Shown: positions 1 to 3,969 of the stretch, in pieces
Layout of the letters: each line of letters starts with the position of its first letter
Numbering within the stretch: position 1 is the first letter of the stretch
Source: Candidatus Woesearchaeota archaeon
Lineage (GTDB): Archaea > Nanobdellota > Nanobdellia > Woesearchaeales > UBA10216
DNA length: 5,583 nt
Direction of reading: 5' to 3'
Assembly: GCA_013331515.1 (NCBI GenBank)
Contig: DUGG01000013.1
Location: 1 to 5,583, forward strand
Notes under the pieces: model-generated
Database searches by the model: none
Seen by the model: only the letters and a program-made list of their open reading frames with translations
What the model was told of the DNA's origin: nothing
Translations under genes and position numbers: made by a program

Positions 1-915
1 GACGCCGCTGATTGAGACAATCATGTACTTGAAATACTCAATCATCCTCGCAGCGGCGAATGAGTTGCGCTTTTCCAGCAGGCGGTCGCACTCCTTCAGC
101 AACATCTTCGAGTTCGTCTCGGTCTTGAACGCCTGCGTCTTGTCACCGTTGTAGTATATCTTCATGACGGCCAGATAATGCTTTGCAATGCCCTCATAAA
201 GTTTCCCAAACTCAGTGAGCTTCTTGACCTCCCTGTTGTTTTCCTTGGCAAACCTGATGATGCGCTTGAGCTGGTCGCCAAATCTCTCAAGATGCGCAAG
301 TATCTGCTTGGACACCATTATGTTCCAGTAAGTGGTCTCGAACAGGCGAAGCAGCCGCGGGTTGTTTGCAGCAGCCCTGGCAGTCCTGAAGCCCAGAAGG
401 GTAAGCCGGTTGACTTCATTGTCGCGCTCGTAAACGCTTTCTGCCTCAGAACCTGAGAAGTCCCTCGTATCTTCAAGCATCGACCGTATTATGATGTCGG
501 TCCTCCTGACAATATTGCCCATTGAAACTTCCTGGATGTCCAGCATGTCCTTCGCGACAAGCTTTGAGGTCGTCTCATCCACTATTTCCGTCCCGACCAG
601 CCCATGGAAGACCTGCTTTATCTCCCTGGCCGCAGAGCCCACGTCGGTAACGGTTATTATATCATAATTGTTTATGTAAAAGGAGGTTACCTCGGTCTTA
701 ATCTCGGCCACGCTCTTGCCAGCGGCGCTCACGACAGCCTCCCTCATGTTCCTCCTCTCGCTTGAATCCTTTGAAGTGAAGATGAGTTCGTTCGGCCTTT
801 CATCAACCACGAGCACGTCGCCCTTCTTGAGCCGGTTCTTCTTCACCCAGTCCTTTGGCACAGAAACCACAAAAGACGAGTTGCCAAACGCCATAAGCTT
901 GCGAAATTCAGTCAT
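1..915 (-). CDS. AbrB-PhoU family regulator, 3' end cut by window edge
   Basis: Reading from an ATG at 915, 305 residues are visible without a stop and the C-terminus lies beyond base 1. Residues 1-49 form a SpoVT/AbrB-type DNA-binding domain (RKLMAFGNSSFVVSVPKDWV, then KKGDVLVVDE). After a linker (SAAGKSVAEIKTE) comes an alpha-helical PhoU-like region containing ERDNEVNRL, which matches the acidic metal-binding repeat of PhoU proteins. Known members of this archaeal family are annotated as phosphate-uptake regulators; the effector here is inferred only. The family usually begins a few residues before RK, which fits ATG 915. That ATG also has a degenerate SD (GGGGGATGA) 4 nt upstream. ATG 930 in the same frame is an alternative leaderless start. 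The gene is divergent from a small acidic ORF, and no phosphate transport gene is visible in the window. Confidence 0.88.
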   Translation of the reverse strand, partial: MTEFRKLMAFGNSSFVVSVPKDWVKKNRLKKGDVLVVDERPNELIFTSKDSSERRNMREAVVSAAGKSVAEIKTEVTSFYINNYDIITVTDVGSAAREIKQVFHGLVGTEIVDETTSKLVAKDMLDIQEVSMGNIVRRTDIIIRSMLEDTRDFSGSEAESVYERDNEVNRLTLLGFRTARAAANNPRLLRLFETTYWNIMVSKQILAHLERFGDQLKRIIRFAKENNREVKKLTEFGKLYEGIAKHYLAVMKIYYNGDKTQAFKTETNSKMLLKECDRLLEKRNSFAAARMIEYFKYMIVSISGV

Positions 916-930
916 CCCGTCATCCCCCAT

Positions 931-1047
931 ATTTATATAAACTTTAAAGTATTGATGATGCTTATTTTTCCTCATAATATAGCGTATATTTAATATAGGG
1001 CATAAGCATATATATTAATATTTTGCGCCTCTGCATGGTGAGCGAAA
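931..1047. promoter_or_regulatory. Divergent AT-rich promoter region with inverted repeats
   Basis: This AT-rich spacer separates the PhoU-type regulator (-) from the 41-residue ORF (+). For the + gene, TATATATT at 1009-1016 sits about 25 nt before a likely start site near 1035-1040, and GGTGAG at 1037-1042 is a good SD 5 nt before the ATG. For the - gene, CTTTAAAG (942-949) and TTTATATA (minus strand of 932-939) are TATA candidates. Two symmetric elements are visible: ATGCTTAT at 958-965 with ATAAGCAT at 1002-1009, and the perfect 13-mer TATATTTAATATA at 985-997. Because AbrB-type regulators bind symmetric sites and often control their own promoters, these are operator candidates (inference). 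Confidence 0.6.
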
Positions 1048-1173
1048 ATGGAAGACGAATCTGAAGCAGAACTGGGTGAGGACAGCAGCATTGCAGGAAT
1101 GGTCGAGGACGACGCGCTTGATGCAGCGGAAGAGGCGTTCATCATCGGATACGAGTCTGACTACGAGGAGTGA
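1048..1173 (+). CDS. Small highly acidic protein, 41 aa
   Basis: The 41-codon ORF begins MEDESEAELGEDSS and ends EEAFIIGYESDYEE, then TGA. About 40 percent of residues are Asp or Glu, and no Lys or Arg is present. There is no signal peptide or membrane segment; residues 24-34 could form a short amphipathic helix. The start is well supported by GGTGAG 5 nt upstream and an AT-rich TATA element (1009-1016) at the right distance. The stop lies 14 nt from the 3' end of the convergent helical-protein gene. I do not recognise a named family. Small acidic proteins of this kind can act as adaptors or partners of basic proteins, but that is speculation. Promoter, SD and an intact frame together make a real gene more likely than chance. 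Confidence 0.6.
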   Translation: MEDESEAELGEDSSIAGMVEDDALDAAEEAFIIGYESDYEE

Positions 1174-1187
1174 ACTCTTGGCAGCAA

Positions 1188-1772
1188 TCATGGCAGCCCT
1201 TCAAGCCGCTCCAGTATTCTCTCACAGTAAATAATCTCCCTGAAGTTTAATCTTATTGCCGTCACTTCTCTAATAACCTCGTGCGCCAGGGATTCAGCAT
1301 TGAAGTAAGCATTCATTTGCTGCCTTACCAGTGCATCTTGCAGAGCCTTATTCAGGTTCTCAAGAGCGGTTTTCAGTCTGTCAAATCTCTTTCTGATAGA
1401 ACCAGCAGATTTGACTTCATTAATGCTCGCTCTCGCTTCTGGCCGCAAAATCAAGTTTTTACTGACTACTCTGTTTGCAATGGTCTTGGCACGAGCTTCA
1501 AGGTCATCAGCAGTTTTTTTTGCTTCCTCAATCAGCAAAATCATCTTGTCCACGTTATTCTTTAAAGGTTCTAGTAAGCCGAGCATCATTTCTACTGAGG
1601 GAGAATTGACAGAACTTTTAACTAGTGAGTGCAAATAATCAACTATGCCGCGATTGGGTGAAATCCTAAAAAGCGTAGTAACGGCGGCAAGTTCCCTAAG
1701 CTCAATTATCTCATCGTTTTTAATTTGCTGGTCAAGCGCAGCCAGAATATCTCTCTCGGGTTTCATCGCCAT
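1188..1772 (-). CDS. Hypothetical all-helical protein, 194 aa
   Basis: The predicted protein runs from MAMKPERDILAALDQQ to ERILERLEGLP. It has long helical stretches with heptad-like spacing around residues 63-105 (LGLLEPLKNNVDKMILLIEE onward) and 130-160 (RFDRLKTALENLNKALQDAL). It lacks a signal peptide, transmembrane segment, metal motif or nucleotide-binding loop, so a soluble coiled-coil protein is the fair description. I do not recognise the family. Minus-strand TATAAG at 1798-1803 is centred about 28 nt before ATG 1772 with no SD between, so the mRNA is probably leaderless; the in-frame ATG at 1766 is an alternative. It lies 77 nt downstream of the uS2 gene on the same strand but appears to have its own promoter. 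Its composition looks more AT-rich than the flanking genes, hinting at a lineage-specific or acquired gene. Confidence 0.75.
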   Translation of the reverse strand: MAMKPERDILAALDQQIKNDEIIELRELAAVTTLFRISPNRGIVDYLHSLVKSSVNSPSVEMMLGLLEPLKNNVDKMILLIEEAKKTADDLEARAKTIANRVVSKNLILRPEARASINEVKSAGSIRKRFDRLKTALENLNKALQDALVRQQMNAYFNAESLAHEVIREVTAIRLNFREIIYCERILERLEGLP

Positions 1773-1797
1773 TATTGTTCCGATTAAAGGGCATCCG

Positions 1798-1803
1798 CTT
1801 ATA
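1798..1803 (-). promoter_or_regulatory. TATA box for the 194-aa gene
   Basis: TATAAG read on the minus strand is centred 28 nt upstream of ATG 1772, the archaeal TATA-to-start distance for a leaderless mRNA. It is independent of the upstream uS2 gene, whose stop is at 1850. Confidence 0.45.
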
Positions 1804-1849
1804 CATCTTATGTATTCGTTTACAGTGGGGGGGGGCCTTAAACTTAAGG

Positions 1850-2452
1850 TTACTCCTCAGTGAACTCCTCAAGCGGAGCAGTGAATTCCTCATGGGTTTT
1901 TATTATACCCCTCGCCTTCAGGTATTCCCTTGCCAGAATCCAGAACAGCAGGCCCAGGCTCTTTTTTCCCGTGTTGTTGCATGGAACGACAAGGTCAATG
2001 TTATTGGCGTTGTTGTTCGTGTCGCAAAGAGCAACCACCGGCATGCCCATCTTCACCGCATCCTCAACGACGTTCTTGTCCGGCCACGGGTCTATGACCA
2101 TTATGACTTTTCCTTCAATGTACGTTTCAAGGGCAGGGTTTGTGAGTATGCCTGGGAGGTAGCGGCCGGCGAATATCCTTATACCCGTATGCCTGTTCAG
2201 CGCCCTGATGGCCTTCCAGCTGTTTTCTCTTTTCCCGACAATTATCAAGTCCTCGGGCTTGTAACCGGCAAGGAACCTTGCGGCTTGCCTTATCCTTTCG
2301 TCTATCTTCTGGAGGTTCAGGACTGACAGGCCATCAGGCCTGGTCTTGTAAATAAAGCGTTCCATGTACTTCGTGCGGAATTTAGTCCCGATGTGGATTC
2401 CAGCCTTCAGGTAAGCATCCTGTGCAACCAAAAACTGTTCAGCTTCAGCCAT
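1850..2452 (-). CDS. rps2: 30S ribosomal protein S2 (uS2), archaeal type
   Basis: The 200-residue protein matches archaeal/eukaryotic uS2 throughout: KAGIHIGTKF (16-25), RPDGLSVLNLQKIDERI (38-54), IVGKRENSWKAI (71-82), FAGRYLPGILTNP (94-106) and IMVIDPWPDKNVVEDA (117-132). The C-terminal signature is VVALCDTNNNANNIDLVVPC with NNTGKKSLGLL. uS2 binds the 30S head-body junction near the mRNA exit and stabilises h26 and h35-h37. Length is typical of archaeal members, and the acidic tail (HEEFTAPLEEFTEE) is common. The gene stands alone here, not in the usual uL13-uS9-Rpo cluster. The ATG at 2452 follows a structured leader and a TATA box on the minus strand at 2573-2580. The stop is followed by CCTTAA/TTAAGG and a run of nine C (minus strand). 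Confidence 0.97.
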   Translation of the reverse strand: MAEAEQFLVAQDAYLKAGIHIGTKFRTKYMERFIYKTRPDGLSVLNLQKIDERIRQAARFLAGYKPEDLIIVGKRENSWKAIRALNRHTGIRIFAGRYLPGILTNPALETYIEGKVIMVIDPWPDKNVVEDAVKMGMPVVALCDTNNNANNIDLVVPCNNTGKKSLGLLFWILAREYLKARGIIKTHEEFTAPLEEFTEE

Positions 2453-2550
2453 TTAATTTCACGCTCCAACTTTTAACAGTCCAAGAAGTCTTGAACTGCA
2501 ACTTATTCTCGCCCGTCGCAGGCAACGCCGCACTTCGGCGTTTGGGCAAT
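2453..2550 (-). promoter_or_regulatory. Structured 5' leader of the uS2 gene
   Basis: TTTATATA on the minus strand (2573-2580) predicts a start site near 2550, giving a leader of about 98 nt. Two hairpins are visible. Hairpin A (2524-2542) has a perfect 7-bp stem, AACGCCG/CGGCGTT, with a 5-nt loop, flanked by GCCC/GGGC at 2511-2514 and 2544-2547. Hairpin B (2478-2497) has an 8-9 bp stem. Its only imperfection is C-A when read on the + strand but a G-U wobble on the minus strand, so it is best formed in the uS2 mRNA. Ribosomal protein genes often autoregulate through leader structures; that role here is inference. Confidence 0.5.
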
Positions 2551-2632
2551 GAAACCTGGGATGAAAAGGCCATATATAAAACTTTCACTTTTTTGGGGGG
2601 CAGCCCCGGTCTGCAATCGCCGGCTCTCCAGC

Positions 2633-2654
2633 ATTTTTGACAAAAATTTAAATA
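2633..2654 (+). promoter_or_regulatory. TATA box and adjoining palindrome for the large RNA
   Basis: TTTAAATA at 2647-2654 is a consensus-like archaeal TATA box that predicts transcription starting near 2675-2680, at the base of the first hairpin of the large RNA. Immediately upstream, ATTTTTG-A-CAAAAAT (2633-2647) is a perfect inverted repeat with one central base, covering the B-recognition position. It is a candidate operator, though its AT-richness also makes chance symmetry easier. Confidence 0.55.
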
Positions 2655-3000
2655 GAATGCTGCTTTGATTGCTCAAATGGGTTTCATACCCAACAGTTCT
2701 GCTGTGGCATAATTGTCCTGTTTGAGGCTTAAATGCGTGCATTCCGATGTGTTCTCACCATCGGGTTCGCATACCAGCTTCATTATAGCGACGGAGCTTA
2801 ATAATCGCATGCCAATAGTACGCTCCGTCGCATATATAGCAAAGGGCACAAAAAGTTGAGCATGCGATATGCCCTTCGCTATTAGTCAAGGACAGCTTTT
2901 TTGCTCATTCATTCCTGTCCTTGACTATCGACAACTTTGATTATCCCTGTTCTATAGCAAAGTTGTCTAAGAGAACTTTGAACAAAAGTCATAAATGATG

Positions 3001-3023
3001 GGGTTATTCAAAGTTCTCTATAG
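3001..3023. repeat. 23-nt inverted repeat, copy 1
   Basis: This segment comprises part of loop 5 and the 3' arm of hairpin H5 of the large RNA, plus the first four bases of H6. It is the exact reverse complement of 5561-5583. Confidence 0.9.
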
Positions 3024-3071
3024 GAGAGGAAGATATCATTTTGCGAAAATCAAGTTCCTCTCCTATAGGCA

Positions 3072-3190
3072 GTCAAGAACCGCTTAAGCAGCCAGAAGTG
3101 GTTGCTGTTCACGCCACAAATCCTACAGGGTAGGATTGTGCATTCCGTCATGGGTGGAATTGTACAGGTCTCTGACCGGTGGTTCTTGAC
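3072..3190 (+). ncRNA. Five-way junction domain of the large RNA
   Basis: A perfect 10-bp helix, GTCAAGAACC (3072-3081) with GGTTCTTGAC (3181-3190), encloses four hairpins. These are 3087-3093/3100-3106 (7 bp including one G-U), 3115-3126/3130-3140 (11 bp with one bulged A, 3-nt loop), 3142-3146/3156-3160 (5 bp, 9-nt loop) and 3167-3170/3174-3177 (4 bp, 3-nt loop). The G-U at 3091/3102 would be C-A on the other strand, supporting + orientation. This is a subdomain of the 2677-3243 RNA. Confidence 0.6.
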
Positions 3191-3216
3191 AAATCCCGAC
3201 ACTCATAAATAATACC

Positions 3217-3243
3217 CCGCAGTTCTGCTGCGGTTGGATTTTT
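3217..3243 (+). terminator. Hairpin plus T-run, 3' end of the large RNA
   Basis: CCGCAG (3217-3222) pairs with CTGCGG (3228-3233) around a TTCTG loop. Five bases later TTTTT begins (3239-3243), followed by TTTT at 3246-3249. A U-run is the usual archaeal termination signal, and the hairpin may also protect the 3' end. Confidence 0.5.
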
Positions 3244-3360
3244 CATTTTGGCAACTTTTCCTGCAGGCCCACAATCTCACCCTGGCTTCCTGCGGGAGGT
3301 CAATTCCTATTGAAACCCTCATATGACCTTTTATTTGGGAAATGCCAATCAAAAAGTTTT
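3244..3360. other. Gene-free spacer with hairpins between the large RNA and the TRAM gene
   Basis: CCTGCAGG (3260-3267) pairs with CCTGCGGG (3289-3296), and the stem extends to 11 pairs if three G-U wobbles are allowed; the G-U within the 8-bp core would be C-A on the minus strand, so it is better formed in + RNA. Farther on, AGGTCA (3298-3303) can pair with TGACCT (3324-3329), in competition with a TCAAT/ATTGA hairpin around 3301-3314. The spacer may be a 3' extension of the large RNA or its processing region. On the minus strand, T5 at 3351-3355 lies just after the TRAM stop and probably ends that mRNA. Confidence 0.35.
3349..3357 (-). terminator. T-run terminator of the TRAM gene
   Basis: The minus strand reads CTTTTTGAT within about 12 nt after the TAG stop at 3361-3363. 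A short U-run without a strong hairpin is typical of archaeal intrinsic termination. It faces the convergent end of the large RNA. Confidence 0.35.
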
Positions 3361-3744
3361 CTACTCTTCCTCGCCAAAGTTCTCGGTGTCAACAGGCTGC
3401 TCTGTTTCTCCCTTGTAAGCATCTGCACCGGTATTCTCGCCTTCCTGTTCAGACTTCCTGGCTTTTGAAGCAGTGCCTGATGATTTTCCAGCAACTTCGG
3501 CAAAAGCCACATTAGCAAGAACCTTGGTAATCCTTATCCTGACATTTTCGCCCTGACTCGTTCCAGGTACGAATATGACAAAACCCTCCTTCTTTGCAAC
3601 ACCATCCCCCTTGGCGCCAACCGCCTCTATGGTAACATCAACTTCCTCACCCACCTTGACTGGAGCCATCTTGCTCTGGCCAAAATCCCTGCTTGGGCCT
3701 CCAAATCCTCTTCCTCCTCCAAATCCGCCCTGCCGCATCTGCAT
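3361..3744 (-). CDS. TRAM-domain RNA-binding protein with Gly/Arg-rich N-terminus
   Basis: The 127-residue protein has three parts. Residues 1-20 are Gly/Arg/Phe-rich (RQGGFGGGRGFGG), like RGG-type RNA-binding tails. Residues 28-86 form a TRAM domain, a small beta-barrel that binds RNA: VKVGEEVDVTIEAVGAKGDG, then VAKKEGFVIFVPGTSQGENV, then RIRITKVLANVAFAEV. Residues 87-127 are a disordered, acidic Ser/Glu-rich tail. Stand-alone archaeal TRAM proteins act as RNA chaperones, and several are cold-responsive. Most lack these low-complexity tails, so the tripartite layout is notable. GGGAGGT precedes the start by only 3 nt for ATG 3744 but by 9 nt for the in-frame ATG at 3738, so the second Met may be used. 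The gene faces the large structured RNA and lies downstream of radA on the same strand, with its own TATA box. Confidence 0.9.
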   Translation of the reverse strand: MQMRQGGFGGGRGFGGPSRDFGQSKMAPVKVGEEVDVTIEAVGAKGDGVAKKEGFVIFVPGTSQGENVRIRITKVLANVAFAEVAGKSSGTASKARKSEQEGENTGADAYKGETEQPVDTENFGEEE

Positions 3745-3879
3745 TTACCTCCCGAAAGTTCGTATATCAATTACTGAAACACAAGCTCCCAATAACCAGA
3801 GAAACCCACCTGTCGAGCCATCCAAACAATTCAAAAGCCGCATTTCAGCATATTTTGAAGCCCACTTGATGTATTTAAA
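3745..3879 (-). promoter_or_regulatory. Promoter and about 105-nt leader of the TRAM gene
   Basis: TTTAAATA on the minus strand (3872-3879) predicts transcription from about 3849, leaving a leader of roughly 105 nt, long for an archaeal mRNA. CTGAAA (3774-3779) and TTTCAG (3843-3848) are complementary and would close most of the leader into one loop, starting at the predicted 5' end. Long leaders are known in some cold-responsive RNA chaperone genes; applying that here is inference. A 68-codon frame across this stretch is rejected as a gene. Confidence 0.45.
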
Positions 3880-3880
3880 C

Positions 3881-3947
3881 TTTTTCACGATACCGGGATG
3901 CAGGCGGCTCCCGCAAATGTCTGCATCCGGAACCGTGCTGTGAAAAG
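3881..3947. other. Long bulged hairpin between radA and the TRAM promoter
   Basis: TTTTCAC (3882-3888) pairs with GTGAAAA (3940-3946). Inside it, CCGG-G-ATGCAG (3893-3903) pairs with CTGCATCCGG (3921-3930) over 10 bp with one bulged G, capped by GCGG/CCGC (3904-3907/3911-3914). It begins 23 nt after the radA stop on the minus strand and ends directly before the TRAM TATA box. It could form the radA mRNA 3' end, although no strong U-run follows. Confidence 0.4.
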
Positions 3948-3969
3948 TCAAGATAGGGGATTTCCCTTC

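Larger units (their letters stand above)
2677..3243 (+). ncRNA. Candidate large structured RNA, about 570 nt, unknown family
   Basis: There is no credible ORF here, but there is a near-continuous chain of stem-loops. 5' part: 2678-2682/2688-2692, 2693-2696/2702-2705, 2733-2737/2768-2772 enclosing 2744-2749/2759-2764. Middle: H1 2788-2797/2822-2831 (10 bp), H2 2836-2848/2870-2882 (12 bp, one A-C), H3 2883-2895/2915-2927 (13 bp), H4 2930-2939/2958-2967 (10 bp), H5 2970-2982/3007-3019 (13 bp), H6 3020-3031/3055-3066 (12 bp). 3' part: 3072-3081/3181-3190 (10 bp) around four hairpins, then a terminator-like hairpin and T5. Loops 1-2 and 5-6 are mutually complementary. Imperfect pairs are mostly G-U on + and A-C on -, favouring + transcription; H2 is the exception. 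The CR-I/CR-V signatures of RNase P RNA, the SRP domain IV core and tRNA folds are not found. The six-T stretch in loop 3 (2897-2902) could cause partial termination. Function unknown. Confidence 0.72.

Noticed and set aside
950..962. C/D-box sRNA from TGATGATG near 954
   Set aside because: No CTGA D box at suitable distance and no guide layout; it lies inside the divergent promoter.
1775..2326. 183-codon + frame antisense to the uS2 gene
   Set aside because: Shadow of the strongly conserved uS2 coding sequence.
2422..2640. 72-codon + frame over the uS2 start
   Set aside because: Antisense to the uS2 N-terminus and leader; no promoter or SD; random composition.
2503..2742. 79-codon minus-strand frame upstream of the uS2 gene
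   Set aside because: It overlaps the uS2 leader, both promoters and the start of the RNA hairpins, and has Cys/His/Ser-rich random-looking content and no SD.
2785..3070. CRISPR array
   Set aside because: The stem-loops differ in sequence and there are no identical direct repeats with uniform spacers.
2945..3130. Loop 4 CCCTGT pairing with ACAGGG at 3125-3130
   Set aside because: Only 6 nt, and the partner bases are largely used in a stronger local stem, so it is probably chance.
2677..3243. RNase P RNA, SRP RNA or tRNA cluster
   Set aside because: No GAGGAAAGTCC/ACAGAA-type RNase P core and no SRP GGAA tetraloop with its symmetric loop. AGCAGCC at 3087-3093 is only a short coincidence. No cloverleaf with a proper T-loop; GGGTTCGCAT at 2763-2772 lacks the matching 5-bp arm.
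3745..3951. 68-codon minus-strand frame between radA and the TRAM gene
   Set aside because: It starts at a TTG without SD, crosses the bulged hairpin and the TATA box, and its stop overlaps the TRAM ribosome binding site. Composition does not look like a protein.
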